A stretch of DNA of 64,000 nt from Paragordius varius (GCA_964247055.1 OZ176058.1:2170001-2234000); one strand, 5' to 3'. Numbered from the stretch's first letter, positions 46,482-60,100 are shown. Notes: generated by a model from the sequence alone, not told the origin. Numbers and translations: made by a program.

Positions 46482-46938
46482 CAGTGGTTTCTAGCGTAGA
46501 AAAATCTGGGGGGGGGGGGGGGGGGGGTGAAATCTGTAAAATTAAGTTAAAAAATAAAACTCGAAACAAATTGATGGTTAATGAGGATCTCAGGTACAAA
46601 TAATCAAGATTAGTCTTCAATATGGGAAAAATTTAACAATTTCAGATTCATGGATCTATTTTTGTAATATATATTTTATGAGTGGGTAACGACGAGGGTT
46701 TGTAATGTAAATAATGTTAAAATCGTCGTAAAATAACGTAAAAATAAAATATAATGTATGAATTCTCAACGCCATAGATATCATCAGGAGATTAGTTAAG
46801 AAAAATATATATAATAATATAAGATAATAGAAATTAAATTTTATAGTTGTAAATTTGTTTTTTAGAGGGGGGGGTGGGGCACAAAAATAGTTTTTTAAGT
46901 TCGTGGGGCGTGTTAACAAAAAACGGTTGGGAACTAAT
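46482..46938. mobile_element. hAT-like non-autonomous element relic with poly-G
   Basis: The left end CAGTGGTTTCTAG and the inverted right end (AGTTCCCAACCG read in reverse) resemble the CAGTGGTTCCCAACC termini common in hAT MITEs. A run of about 20 G at 46,508 and an 8-G run at 46,865 mirror the G/C-rich subterminal tracts of such elements. No transposase. Confidence 0.5.
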
Positions 46939-46981
46939 ATGAAAATGGTTACAAATCAATATGTGTAAAACTTGCTTTTTA

Positions 46982-47205
46982 CAGTAAAAATTAAAATTAT
47001 ACGGACAAAACTTAAAAATATAAAGACAAATATTTTTTTCTAAAAGACAACCATACTTTTTTAAACCTTAATTTTTTTTAATACAAGCTATTTAGTTACA
47101 ATTGTTAATTATAGAATTGATTGTGTTAGTTATATATATCTCTATTTCACACTTTGCCATTTAAAACAATGAGTTATATTGAAATAAATCATGATTTAAA
47201 ATGAC
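46982..47205. mobile_element. MITE family A, left two-thirds
   Basis: CAGTAAAAATTAAAATTATA, CTAAAAGACAACCATACTTT and the core with TTGATTGTGTTAGTTATATA. It breaks off at ATTTAAAATGACATATC, before the right arm. Confidence 0.75.
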
Positions 47206-47265
47206 ATATCATTTCGGGTCGCGAAATATGGAAGAAAGGTGACAAATTATATTGACAATCATTTA

Positions 47266-47325
47266 CAGTAAAAATTGTAATTATACGGACAAAACGTTTT
47301 AAAATTTAAAGACAAATTAATATTA
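47266..47325. repeat. MITE family A left end
   Basis: CAGTAAAAATTGTAATTATA, CGGACAAAACGTTTTAAAAT; about 60 bp. Confidence 0.65.
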
Positions 47326-47479
47326 TTATGTGAGTTATGATTGAATTAGTTTATTAATGTGAATTTTAGATTCCCACAAATAATCTTTGTCAAACGTAAA
47401 AAATTAAATAATATAAACTAAAAAGTAAGGTATAAATTGAATATTAAATTAGAAATGAAATTAAGACTGGTTTTTTCAC

Positions 47480-47700
47480 TAGGCAACCATACTTTTTAAG
47501 TTTGATTTCATATGACTGATGGTTTCAAAATGCAAAGTATATAATAAAGACTTTATACTGGTGACAAAATGCATTATGGATTTTACGATTGTAATTGAAT
47601 GATTTTTATGATAAAAGTATGGGGTTGTCATTTGAAAAAATATTTGCCTTTATATTCTAACTTTTTGTCCGTATAATAAATGTAATTTTTATATTTCATA
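47480..47700. repeat. MITE family A, decayed
   Basis: CTAGGCAACCATACTTTTTA, GGGGTTGTCATTTGAAAAAA, CTTTTTGTCCGTATAATAAA. Confidence 0.6.
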
Positions 47701-47872
47701 GATGTAAAAATCTTTAGAGTGACGATCCCGTGGGCAATTTCATTATTAATTAATTTTTCCATTGAATAATTTCTTAGAAATACATATATATTATGAGGAA
47801 TATATTTAATAATTAATATGGTTTGCTAACATAGAGTTTTAAAAATAGCTTTGGTTGTTAGGACATAATATA

Positions 47873-48424
47873 TACCATTTACACTTCAAATTTACCCTCG
47901 AACAATTCAAATTTATCCTAAAATAAATTATGTATTTTTTAAAGTTAGAAATAAACTATATTTTTTTAATATTTAAAAAAGGAAATTTTGTTTAAAATTA
48001 TATTAGACAATAAAAAATAATATATGCCATAAGGGCATATTTAATATTAATGATAAGTTACAGTAAAAATTAAAATTATACGGACAAAATATAAAATTTT
48101 TTTTTCAACAGACAACCATACTAAACCTTAATTTATCAAAAAACAACCACAATCATAACTTACAAATTGATTGGGTTACTAATTTATATTTTTAAATTAT
48201 ACTTTGTAGTTTAAAACAATGATTTATATTCAAAAAATTAAAGGTTTAAAAAGTATGGTTGTCTTTTAGAAAAAAATATTTGTCTTCATATTTTCACGTT
48301 TTGTCCGTATAATTACTATTTTTACTGTATATTAGCCCGAAAATTGTTTTATTTTTAGGGTGAATTACAATTTGTTCAAGGGTGATTTTAATTATTCAAG
48401 GGTGAATTTGAATGATTAATGGTA
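47873..48424. mobile_element. MITE family B split by a nested family A element
   Basis: Left TACCATTTACACTTCAAATT to AATGATAAGTTA. The family A copy 48,061-48,327 intervenes, then TATTAGCCCGAAAATTG and right-arm units ending GATTAATGGTA. Removing the insert plus one TA restores GATAAGTTATATTAG, as found intact at 27.8 kb. Confidence 0.88.
48061..48327. mobile_element. MITE family A nested in family B
   Basis: CAGTAAAAATTAAAATTATA at the left, AATTACTATTTTTACTG at the right, TA on both sides. Arms well preserved, so this is among the younger copies. Confidence 0.9.
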
Positions 48425-48710
48425 TATATAAAGATAGAAAAAAGTTTTAAGACACCGATGGTAACAAATGGATTATATTGGTCTATACATTTGTGACATT
48501 ATGAGAAATAAATTTTAATACAAATATATAAGGAATCAAAATTTTAGTTTTAAAACTTTCAGTCAAAAAATTCAATCTAATTTAAAGAAGAATATACAAT
48601 AAATAATTTTTTTCCAAAAAAGGTTGAATTTTTATTTTTTTACAATTTTTTACAATTTTTAGCTTCCACCCACCCCCCATCTTTTTAATCATTTTTTTAA
48701 TTTTTTTTCA

Positions 48711-49095
48711 ACTATTTATATTTGATGTGTGGCAAAAACTCATATTTGTCTAGAAAACATTGATAAAAGCATACTTTGCTCGAATGTTTAGTCAAAAGAA
48801 AGGACCGATTAATTTTTAGATAATACGGAAATGAAAACCGCTATCTATCTCGACCTAGATATAGGGTATATCTTACGGTGGAGCATAAACTTATAATAAA
48901 TTATTTTTTTAACTATTTATATTTGGTGTGTGGCAAAAACTTAAATTTGTCTTGAAAAAAATTGATAAAAGCAATACTTTTGAATGCTTAGTCAGAAGAA
49001 AAGACAACCCAATTTCTAGAAAATACGGAAATCCAGCCTCTTGACCCTAGATATAGGGCATATCTTACGGTAGAAGATAATTATAGTCATATATT
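48711..49095. repeat. Two-copy ~200-bp tandem repeat
   Basis: AACTATTTATATTTGATGTG, TGGCAAAAACTCATATTTGT, CCTAGATATAGGGTATATCT and TACGGTGGA recur in order from 48,711 and again from 48,911. Confidence 0.85.
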
Positions 49096-50460
49096 ATTTA
49101 TCCTAACCTCGGTATAGAAGTGAGCAAGAATATTTATACGGATTTATATAAAATGGCAGTTTTTGCCACTTGTTTATGTGTAAAGATCTTTTTCCACATT
49201 GAAATATATTTTATCTGATACGAGTAGGCAGAATGCCCATTGGTTTATTATGTATATGCTATAATTTTTGTTAAATTAAATACAAAATAATAAATTCAAT
49301 TATATTGTTAATTTTTGATTAGTTAAACCAGTAGTATAAAAAAATGAAACGAGCAAAGAATTGTAGAACGAGGAGACTATTATTTTGACGAAAGCAAAAG
49401 GAATTGGAATCTATTTTTTGACAAAAATCAATAGAACCGGAACCGAAATTATAATCAAAAAACTGATACCAGAACATATGTATTTGATATATTTAAATCA
49501 CTTGAGAACTTTGATTAAAATATTGTTCTTTCTACATATTTAAAAAATGTGTTTTTTACATAAATTGACCCCAATTCAAAAGAAAACGAACTCTATAAAA
49601 TTAAAAAGTGAAATGTTCAGATAATTGAATATAATTTTTTTTAAATATCTGAAGCGTTTATATATTGTTTCCATAATGCTTCAAAAAGCCATAAAGTACG
49701 TCTTAATAAAATTTTGATGAAAATTAAATTTTTGATAAGAATATGCATTTTTTAGAACTATTTTTGTTTAATATAAAAAATTTAGAATATATTTGAAATT
49801 TATATTGCGTAATCTCAGTATTTATGCGTTTATCATAATATTTTTTGAAATATTTTTTTAAATTTATATATGTAGTTTATGAATTTTAGTAATTTAGGAA
49901 AGCTTCCAACTTTGACCAAAAATATTTATTTTAAAAAATGAGCGCAAATTTTGCCATTTTTTTGTTATGGAAAACTTACCACAAAAGTTAAATGACTCGC
50001 AGTGACGTACCGAAAAAACTACAAACCTTGTAACCTAAACACCATAGATAAGACAGCACAGTCATATAATAAATTTATTAAATTTATATATTTATATGAT
50101 ACTAAATTTATTCATTTTTAAATACATAAATATTCAAATAAATTCTATAATATGGAAATCGAAATTATATATAAAAATAATGTTTTTGTTGTATAATTGA
50201 ATTGATCTTATGATCGAACAATAATAATTTAAAAAATAATTGTAAATCTAGGCGAATTTTACGATACAATTTTAACAGAATTATAATGCAATTTATTTAA
50301 TAAAATATTAAGTATATGAAGATTATATCACTTGGAACGGGAAAAGGCAAATAAGAGAAAAAATAACTTTTATGTAAAAAATTTTCTGGTACCTAAATTC
50401 TGAAAAATCTCATTTTAAAATTCTTATTATTTTTGCATAACTATAATTTAATTTAAAAAA
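49096..50460. other. Intergenic, nothing recognised
   Basis: A/T-rich DNA with no MITE ends or spliceable coding block. A short frame after TATAAA (MAVFATCLC at 49,153) is too weak to call. Confidence 0.45.
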
Positions 50461-50499
50461 ATTATTTAGGTGCCCCTAAATAACGGCGCCCGAGACATG

Positions 50500-50530
50500 A
50501 TGCACCCCCTTGCCCCCCCCCCCCCCCCTC
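50500..50530. repeat. Poly-C tract
   Basis: CCCCCTTG then about 17 C, within a small G/C-rich patch (GGTGCCCCTAAATAACGGCG upstream). Possibly a relic of the same kind of element as the poly-G one at 46.5 kb. Confidence 0.6.
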
Positions 50531-50602
50531 GGTACGCCCTTGATGACTCTGTAAGGGCCAAAACCAAAAGCACCATGATAATTCAACATCTTTATATCAC
50601 AA

Positions 50603-51618
50603 TGGGTGGGGTGATAAAAAAGTCGCACTTGACTTGTAAGCCAAGCCTGGCAAGTTGAGCAAGATTACTTAAGCCAGCAATTGTACACTTGAAGATCGGT
50701 GATAAAAAACACTTTAGTCAAGTCTTTTGCTTTTGAATGTAACAGTTTTTTGCCACCCAATTCGAATTTTATGGAAACTTTTTTGATCATTTTCAGCCAA
50801 AATTTAAGAAATAAGGCACAAAAAGATAAGCAATTAATACAATATGCATTTAGTGAAGTTTTTCGAACTCACTGTCACGTATCTTATTTAATATTATAGA
50901 GCTTTTTTAATATTGAGCCTGGTAATAATTTTTAGATCGACCATTCGCCCTTGAAACACTTTCCAAACCACACTACTTATTTTGTTTGAAGTCCATTTGC
51001 AAATATAATGGGAAGATGTTCATACAATATAACATATTATTATTTTTAATTGATTATCATCAACATTACATTCGAAATTAATTTATGATGAAATAAATTC
51101 TATACATTAGTTATTAGAGAAGTAACCTTTAGCTTTTAATAAGAAGAGAAATTTTATAAGATTAATATTTAATTAGTTTTAGAAATTTTCGAGAAATAAA
51201 CTTTTTTACTTTCACGAAATAGATATATTTGGCATATATTTTTAAGCCATGATTAGCAGAATTTTTCAAAAATTTAACCACTATTTTATCCACCCAATGA
51301 ATAGAATAATTAACCAAAATTTATCAAATTAACGATTTATAGCATTAACAAAGGTTTAAATTACATATAAAATTTAAATTTTATACATAAATAGTTTCCA
51401 AAATTGTTTCTATATTTTTAAATCTGTCAAGTGTGCCCTGCACCACACTTGCAAAATCCATAAGTTTTAGTTGATCATATGATTTTTTATCACCTCCGAA
51501 TCAAGTTTTCTTGCTTGACTTAAGTCGTGTAATGTTAAATTTTTTTTATCACATGAAAGCAAGCATGACTTGAAAAACTTGCAAGTCAAATCAAAAAATT
51601 TTTTTATTACCCCACCCA
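50603..51618. mobile_element. MITE family F (~1 kb)
   Basis: Left TGGGTGGGGTGATAAAAAAG, CACTTGACTTGTAAGCCAAG; the right end is the inverse (AACTTGCAAGTCAAATC ... TTATTACCCCACCCA). Subterminal CAAGTC/GACTTG repeats occur on both sides. No coding capacity. Confidence 0.7.
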
Positions 51619-51715
51619 ATTAGGTTATTTTTTGTTGACATTGTGTAAGCGAAGAGAGTGTATAGTGCAGTAAAATTTTGTCCAAAATTATTGTTAAAAT
51701 ATTGAAAAATAATGT

Positions 51716-52240
51716 TTAACACCTAAATTCAATTTAGACTATCTTAATACCCCAGACATTTATTAAATTGATAAAAAACTACTGAAAGAAACGTCTCTAA
51801 TTTAAATTTATGTTTCTATCGTAATAAAAATAAATAAGCTGAAATATGTGAATAAAATTTAGTTTAAAAAATTATTCCGTACTTGGAGGCCGTTTTAATT
51901 TTACCAAATATCATGTTTACTTTTTTTAAGCTTTAAATTATAATTTTATATAAAAATCACATTTAATATTAAAATAAGCAAAAAAGTGTATGGAATTATA
52001 TTTGCATTTAGCTTATGCACACATGTCATGTGACATTTTTACTTTTGGGTTTAACCTCTGGATAAATATTATCAAGGATTTTCGATTGGTTCTCTATTAC
52101 TCGGTTCCTTAATGTTATATAAGTGCAACCTTTTGCCATGGCTTAAATTTAGTTCATATTTTAAATATTTAATTTTAGCCTGCGGTATTTAACTGCTCTA
52201 ATTTAAATCGAAGGACTAAAATGTGTTTTATCCAAGTTTT
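51716..52240. mobile_element. MITE family E, inverted third copy
   Basis: TTAACACCTAAATTCAATTT and ACCCCAGACATTTATTAAAT at the left, ATCGAAGGACTAAAATGTGT then TTTATCCAAGTTTT at the right, the reverse of the 30.7- and 38.8-kb copies. Confidence 0.75.
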
Positions 52241-52913
52241 ATTTCAAATATTTATTGTTATACTTAAGAAAAGTTGAAATTATTCAGAAAAAATGTAAAA
52301 CCTAAAATAAAAACACAGAATACTCTTTTCTTGATTATTAGAATATTACCATTTTGCTTGCAAAATCTATTCATATAAAATTAATTATAGAATATGTCAA
52401 AAAATTATTTTATTATATTTAAAACCCAAAATTACATGATTTGGCTAAACTCAACGATTAATTTTGATCAATTACCATAAAAATACTTTCAAGTATGCTC
52501 GCCAAAAAATCTCACACATTTTTTTATAAATTTTAACTGATTTTAAATGCTTTTTTACTTAACACATTTAATCTCACTAATACAGGTTGAACACAAACGG
52601 AATATACCTAAATAAAATGATATTTTTTTGAACTAAACTAATTCCAATTTTTAATATGGGCGCCAAAATGGTTTATATTTTTTATTATATTATTCTGAGT
52701 TTGGTAGTTGTATTTGTGTTCTGCTTACCATATCATCGCTAAAACACTCATTTTAGGGGATTCATACACAGATAGAATCAGTGAAAACGCTCATTGCAGA
52801 CGAATTTTAAAGTAAAATTAGTTTAAAATCATAGTTTTTATTATTTGTGTCTGCTTGGTGTCCTTTAGTAGTTAAGAAACACATATTGCATGGACTTAAA
52901 GTAACAACCACAA
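52241..52913 (+). other. 5' flank and probable promoter/UTR of the zinc-finger gene
   Basis: No MITE ends. Slightly less A/T-rich than the intergenic regions near 52,780 (GATAGAATCAGTGAAAACGC). An in-frame TAA lies just upstream of the start codon. No TATA box was confirmed. Confidence 0.4.
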
Positions 52914-53769
52914 ATGAAAAATATAATTGATCAAAAAAGCCTTAAGGAATGTTATGTTTTGTTGGAAAAACTAGATTTACAAACTATATCAGCGTACACT
53001 TCGAAAGAAACCAATCAGGAAAAATTTCGTACCAAATTTCGACCTATTCGCTTTAAAGCTAAAAAGTTAGATCCGGAATACGTTACGATTCAAGATGAAT
53101 ATTGGACTGAAAATGAGTTATCAGTAGATAATTCTCTAAAATACGAGGATGATGGCGATTCTCAAGACGATTCGACATATGGAATTAATGGTCCCATGTA
53201 TTCCCTATCTTCAGAATATTATGATGGTGATCAAATAGATTATGATAATCTAGACCAAAATGTCCCCTCATCTCAACCCTTAATTTGCGTCGGTTGTTCT
53301 GCGGTATTTGACTCCAAACGCCAATTGGCCGAACATGTTTTAGCTCAAAATGGGGCTTGCAATTACGAGAGCTACGTAACAAAACCCAATTCAAATTCTG
53401 AAATTCATAATCATCACCAGCAAGTTAGTTTGATTGCGGATAATGCCCACATTTGTCCGTTTTGTAATGTAAATCACCAAAATTTGGAAACGATAGCTGA
53501 AACGTTGTCCCATGATTTAGTCTACTTTAGTGATAAGGACTCCCTCGCTTGTCACATCTGGACCATCCATAAGAATGAAATCAAAGTTCAACAACTCTCA
53601 AACACTGCAAATTCAACTTTAAACACTTCTGCTGTCACCGCAGACGACCCAAATTATTCATCGTCTGCCGCTTTTGCCAACACAAATCAAGGGACGCATT
53701 ATGTTACACTTTCGGATGGACAATCCTTTTATCTCCCTGACACTACTATACAACCATGGACAAATATTG
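52914..53769 (+). CDS. Zinc-finger gene exon 1
   Basis: MKNIIDQKSLKECYVLLEKL, an acidic stretch YEDDGDSQDDSTYG, finger-like CVGCSAVFDSKRQLAEHV, then CPFCNVNHQNLET. Donor AATATTG|GTTATT in phase 1. Confidence 0.8.
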
Positions 53770-56700
53770 GTTATTTTCTTTTCTTTTGAGAAAGATTTTT
53801 GTGTTGTTACACTTTTATCCAGCCGGAATTAAATTTATATAGGGTTGGTTTCGGGGTTCATGATATATCATGACTCTGAATATAAAAATTTGTTAAATAT
53901 TTCTGATAGTTAAAATTGATGGATTTAAGGAATATTAGTTGCTTTTTTATAATTATAATTAATTTGAATTCGTCGCATCTCAATGAACATGTATAAAACT
54001 TGGTGTTTTGGGTTATAATTGACTAAACTTTTGTACCAGCCGCCTATAAATTAATTTTTAATTATATTTAACTTAAATGCTTGAATTAGACAACATCAAA
54101 TTTTAGTTTTAAATAATAAGTCGATTATATAATAAAATTTATTATTAATTTTAACCACTTTGCTAAAAATTGATGTATATTACTTTTTCTACAATGTTAC
54201 CTAAGTTAAACTATAGTAATTTCATTCATTGATTAAATACATAATTTATTTTTAAACAGGTATGTTTCTTCCATTGTTACCGAGGACAACGCTGCACAAC
54301 TAATAATATTTCGCTCGTTTTTTAATAAAATTTATTTATTTTACATATTATCATCAATATTTCGTCCCAAATTTTTATTATAATTTTTAACTATATCTAT
54401 ATTTATTTTAAATTATTTGTTTACATATAGGTACAGAATATGTTTCTTCGGCTGTCACCGGGGGCAACGCCGCAACTAATAATATTTCACTTGTTTTCAA
54501 ATGTCCAGCTACGGGGTGTGAAAATCTTTTTACAAGCGCACAAACCGCTAAAAATCATGCCCTAAGCGTACATTCTCCCGCCGAATTCGCCCAGCTGTCC
54601 GCTAAAATTGATTTAGCCGAACAAACTATAAAGGCTAACTCCACGGCTCTCATGCACCTACAAAGTTTTTTTTGTTTTATTTTTAGTTTATTTTCATAAG
54701 TTTTTTGTTTGAAAGTTTTGTAAAGTTTTCATCTTTAAAGAAATTATCGGAAAAAAATAACGTAAGGAAACGTTGTCTGAAAAATTAACAGGTGAAAAAG
54801 TTTAAATGAAATTAATAATTAAGTTTAAAGAGTTAGTGTCGAAAAAGTAGTTATTATAGTTTTTTTGAAAAATATTTAGCATATCTAAAATATTGTTTAG
54901 GTTTTTAAGTTGTCTTTTATTGTAAATTTTGGTTTTTTATGGTGTTTTTACACTATAGAGTATTTTTTTATTAAATAAGTTTGGAAATCATAAGATTTTT
55001 TTGACAAGTCTTTAGAGTTTATGGCTTAATTAATCCAACTGTTCTCTAGAATGGGTCTAGCAGATCAAACTATAAAGGCTAACTCAACGGTCTTGTATCT
55101 ACAAAGTTTTTTTTACTTTTTTAAAGATTTGAAAAAAAAAATACTTCAAAGTTTTTAAATTTAGTTTGGAAAGTTATAATATGGTATTTTAACTATAGAT
55201 AATATATATAATTTTTTTTCAAAATGAACGTTTTTTATGTGCAAATCAAGAGATTTCGATAAATAATTTTACTTAACATGGTTCTTATACCTATTTCCTT
55301 TTAATTATTTTAGCTTCTTCAAACCATAATATGATGTCAGATGTTGGGCCCGCCCCAGGGAACGAAGAAATCGTTCTTTCCGCGTCGTCTGCAAGCGCTT
55401 CTGCTCATGGCGGCGGCCATTTTGTCCGTCGGACCTCACCCAAAAAGGATCATCAGCATCATATGAATTCCTCTTTCTTAGCAGATGGGGGAGAACAGCC
55501 ACCACACCTTACTTGCTCACATTGTGACGCAACTTTCCTGTCACGTAGTAGTTTGCGGGCCCACGTGACCAGTGCACATGATCATCAGCTGGGTGGAATG
55601 GGCCAATCAGAATGTTCTTCCTCCTGGGTCTGGTCATGTGACATTTGTTCTCGAACTTTCCATAAACGGAGTCACTTGAACCGCCATCTCGCATCAGCTG
55701 TTCATGCCGACGTTCTAACTTACCGGTGTGATCTGTGCGGTATGAGATTTGATACACCCACATCTCTTGAAGATCATTTAGTCGACTTTTTTTATCACAA
55801 GGTATGGTTTTGTAAAAATTTTATAAAATCGGTTTAATTTTGATTTAAATTATGTGTGAATTATTATTATTTTATCTTTTTTTATCAGGTATGGTTTTTT
55901 AGATTTTAGATTCTTGCGAAATTTTGGGTTTTTAATTAAAAATTAATTTATAATTATATAATTTTATAAAAAATTATTTAAATTTTATATATTATCATAA
56001 AAAGTATAAATTGTGTCATAATTAATTTGGATTAGATTAGTTTTGAAGTTTTGGCCACAAGGTATCTAATATTTATTCGATAATCTTTTTTACCACAAGA
56101 TATAGCGCATCTTCTAAGTTAAATATTTTATGATCTTTTTCAAATTTAATAAATAATTAAATATGAAAAAAATTATCATTTTTAAGTATTTCAATATTTA
56201 TTGCAGCCAAGAATTGATTCTGGCAAAATTTTTTTTAATTGTACATTTTTATTTGTTAAAAAGAGCCCAATGGTATTAACCATGTCATATCAAAAAATAA
56301 AAGAAACGATTATAATATGACAATTTTTTTCACTTTATTAATGTTTAAAAGTCCCCCAAAACGTTTCTTAAATTCTTGAACCTTATTTAGTCTACCCCCT
56401 TTTCTTACCACATGGTAGATGGCTATTTATGCCTTCAAAATATTTCTACAGCCCCCAGCCCTGCGTGAAATTATACCATTTACAGTTCAAATTTACCCTT
56501 AAACAATTCAAATTCACCCTCGAACAATTCAAATTCACCCTAAAAATAAATTATGTGTTTTTTAAACATTTTAAAAATTACCTTTATTTTTTTATATTTT
56601 TAAAAAATGAAATATTGTTTAAAATTAATATAATACTGAAAAACTAATAAACTCTATGTCGTAAAAATATATTTCATATTAATGATGAGTTATATTAGTG

Positions 56701-57065
56701 CCCAAAAACACATAAATTATTTTCAGGGTGAATTTGAATTGTTCGAGGGTGAATTTGAACCGAATTTTCAGCAATTTGATGTTTAAAACGAGCAAAAAAA
56801 GTTTTTTTTATTAAATCGATTGTAGGAGAGAAAGTTTTACAGTTTTATTAAAACTCAAATTAAAATGAATGCGCACTCTTTTTTTTGGATGCGGGGGGCG
56901 GTATTTGGCCAAGTCATTTGTGTAGGAAATACTCCTGATAGACATATTTTTTTAAAAATTTTATTAAAAAAAATGTTGGGATCTCACTTGTGAAGCAGTT
57001 TTAACTATAAATTCAAAGTTTGATTTTATATTATTATTATTTCTGAGATAAATTTAACAATTATA

Positions 57066-57110
<45 letters not shown>

Positions 57111-60100
57111 AAAACTGAAATTTACGAACAAAACGTAAAAATATAAAGACAAATATTTTTTTCTAAAAGACCACCATACTTTTTTAATTTAGATTTATAT
57201 CAATATAACTCATTATTTTAAATGGCAAAGTGTGAAATGGAGATATATATCACTAACACAATCAATTCTATATTTTACAATTGCAACTGATTAACTTTTT
57301 AAAAAATATGGTTATCTTTGTTTACCACAAGGGGGAGAATTTTTTCCAAATTAAACTTTTTTTCCATATCTAGTTTGTTTGTTTTAATTAGAAAAATATA
57401 AAATTTTAATATTAATTGCATTGATCTCAATTGTATAAAAGTTATAAATTTTTGTATTATTTCTTTCCCTTGACGTTCATTTACTCGACTTTAAATAACT
57501 AATTAATAATTTTTGAAGAATATTGTGTGGGTTTTTACCAGTAGTATATCATCAAATAAAGAAGACATTCTAATTTTTCATTAAATTACATGATTAGTTA
57601 TTATGAAATTTTATATTAAAATAAGTTATATTACGTAAACACATAATAATTTATTTTTAGGATTAAATTGTTTAAGGGTGAGTTTGAAATGTTCAAGGGG
57701 GAATTTAAATTGTTCAAGGGTGGTTTGAAATATCTAAAGGGTGAATTTGAATTGTTTAAGGGTGAATTTGAATTGTTCAAGGGTGAATTTGAATTGTTCA
57801 AGGGTGAATTTGAATTGTTTGAGGGTGATTTTTAATTGTTATTTGAATTGTAAATGGTATAACAATAAGTCAGTTATAAATATATATATATATATATATG
57901 TAAATTACCAATTTTATATTGAAAAAAAAACATATTTGTATCATTATTATATACCTTTAAATTTTATTCCCATAATATTTTAATTTCTATTTTTGACTGT
58001 AAAAGCATTACCAATATACATCCTCCCTATTTCATAAATGATTCACTTATAGAGTATATATGTGAAAAACCAATTTTATATTGAAAAAAAAAATGTTTGT
58101 CTTTATATATCTTTCCAATTTTATTGTTTGAGGGTGAATTTGAATTGTAAATGGTATATCAATACATCAGTTCTATATATATATATATACCAATTTTATC
58201 TTGAAAAAAATGTTTGTCTTTATTATATATCTTAAAATTTTATTCTATATTTTCCAATTTTAATTACTATTTTTGACTGTAAAAGCATTACCAATATACA
58301 TCCTCCCTATTTCATAAATGATTCACTTATAGAGTATATATATATAAACCAATTTTATATTGGAAAAAAATGTTTTTATATACCTTTAAATTTTATTCTA
58401 TATTTATTATGTGAGGGTGATTTGAATCTATGATATAACAATACATCAGTTGTATATATGTAAATACCAGTTTTATATTGAAAAAAAAAACGTTTTTCTT
58501 TATATATTTTCCAATTTTATTCTATATTTTAATTGTTAAATGGTATAGCAATAAGTCAGTTCTATATATATATGTAACAACCAATTTTTTTTTTGAAAAA
58601 AATGTTTGTCTTTATATATCTATAATTTTAATTACTATGTAGGATCCTGACATATCAAGGCTACCCAAATACGTATGTTACATTTGCACCTTTCCACACA
58701 TCCTTAACCCGTGGGAGAAGGGACTTGATTTCATGCATCATCATTATGAACAAAAACAGAATTCCGCCGTCGCAGCTGATAAAAACTCAGCTGATCGCGA
58801 TGCCACCACGACGATCCACGAGGAAAGCGGAACAGGTGGAGGGGGAAATAAAATTACAGTTCTGTCTACAACGAATGGTGTTTATCTTACGGGTATAGCG
58901 GAAGTTGAAGCTACACCCCTACTAGCGGGAGGACCAGAAACAGCTGACGGAAGCGAAAATGTCATAAGGTTTGCACGCATTCACTCAAACATATGTTTTT
59001 CAACAGCTGTAACTTGATAATTATGTACGCTTGATTTTGGGTTTTTTGTGGTAGTTTGAGGAGAATTTTAGAATTCTTCTGATTTTTATGTACGTCATTT
59101 ACTGTTTAAAAAAGGCCAGTGTCAATGTTTTCTGTCTTTTCTAATTTAATACAGTTAGATTTAGGATTTGCTCCAGTTATTAGTATATACCCCCTAAAAA
59201 CAGCTGATAAAATGCGATTATAACATTTGTTTTGCAACAGATGTGTTTTCTCGGCGCATTTTTTTGATTAGAAAGTATAAATAGATTTTGGTTGGGTTTG
59301 ATTCAATTTAATTTAGTTGCATTAAAAATTAATTATATGGTTAAAAATGTTTTGATATATCATTAAAACTTTAAATTCACCCTTGAACAATTCAAGTTTA
59401 CCCTGAATATCAATTATTTATTTTTTAGCTACTAGAAATCCTCTTTAATATGAAATATATCTTTATGGCATAGTTAATATTTTTCAGTATTTTTATTTAA
59501 ACAAAATTTCATTTTTTGATAAAGTATAAAAAATATAAGTAATTATTTTACCTTAAAAAACACATAATTTATTTTAGGATGATTTTGAATCGTTCAAGGG
59601 TGAATTTGAATTGTTCAAGGATGAATTTGAAATTGTAAATGATATTTTATTTATTTAAGGATATGAATTTGAATTGTTGAAGGGTTAATTTGAATTGTTC
59701 AAGGGTGAATTTGAATTGTTCAAGGTTATCAATTTGAATTGTCAAATGGTATTTTATTTTTTTATTATTTCTAGCTTGGGGGAATTTGAAGTGTTTAAGG
59801 GTGAATTTGAATTGTTCAAGAATGGAATTTGAATTGTTCAAGGATATCAATTTAAATTGTTTAAGGGGGGTGAATTTGAATTGTTCAAGGGGGAATTTCA
59901 ATTGTTTAAGGTAAGGGTTAATTTAAATTGTTTAAGCGTGAATTTTAATTGTTTAAGGGTGAATATGAGTTTAAGGGTGAATATAAATGTTCGAGGGGGA
60001 ACTCCAATTGTTTAAGAGTGAGTTTGAATTGTTCAAGGGTGAATTTGAATTGTTTAAGGGTAAATTTTAATCGTTCAAGGGTGAATTTGAATTGTTCAAG

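Larger units (their letters stand above)
55880..57545 (+). repeat. Scattered copies of the zinc-finger exon 3 donor
   Basis: TTTTTTTATCAGGTATGG (55,880), GGCCACAAGGTATC (56,054), TTTTACCACAAGATA (56,090), TCTTACCACATGGTAG (56,404), TTTACCACAAGGGGG (57,321) and TTTTTACCAGTAGTA (57,533) echo TTTATCACAAG|GTATGG. Confidence 0.6.

Noticed and set aside
46384-46919. Proline-run frames (PPPPPPP) on the minus strand
   Set aside because: Translation of the poly-G tracts in the hAT-like relic.
55509-55763. 84-residue minus-strand frame
   Set aside because: Antisense of the three-finger exon of the zinc-finger gene.
57741-57983. 80-residue frame with a VNLNCSR heptad repeat
   Set aside because: It is the 21-bp family B arm repeat read in a stop-free frame; no splice sites, no G/C rise.
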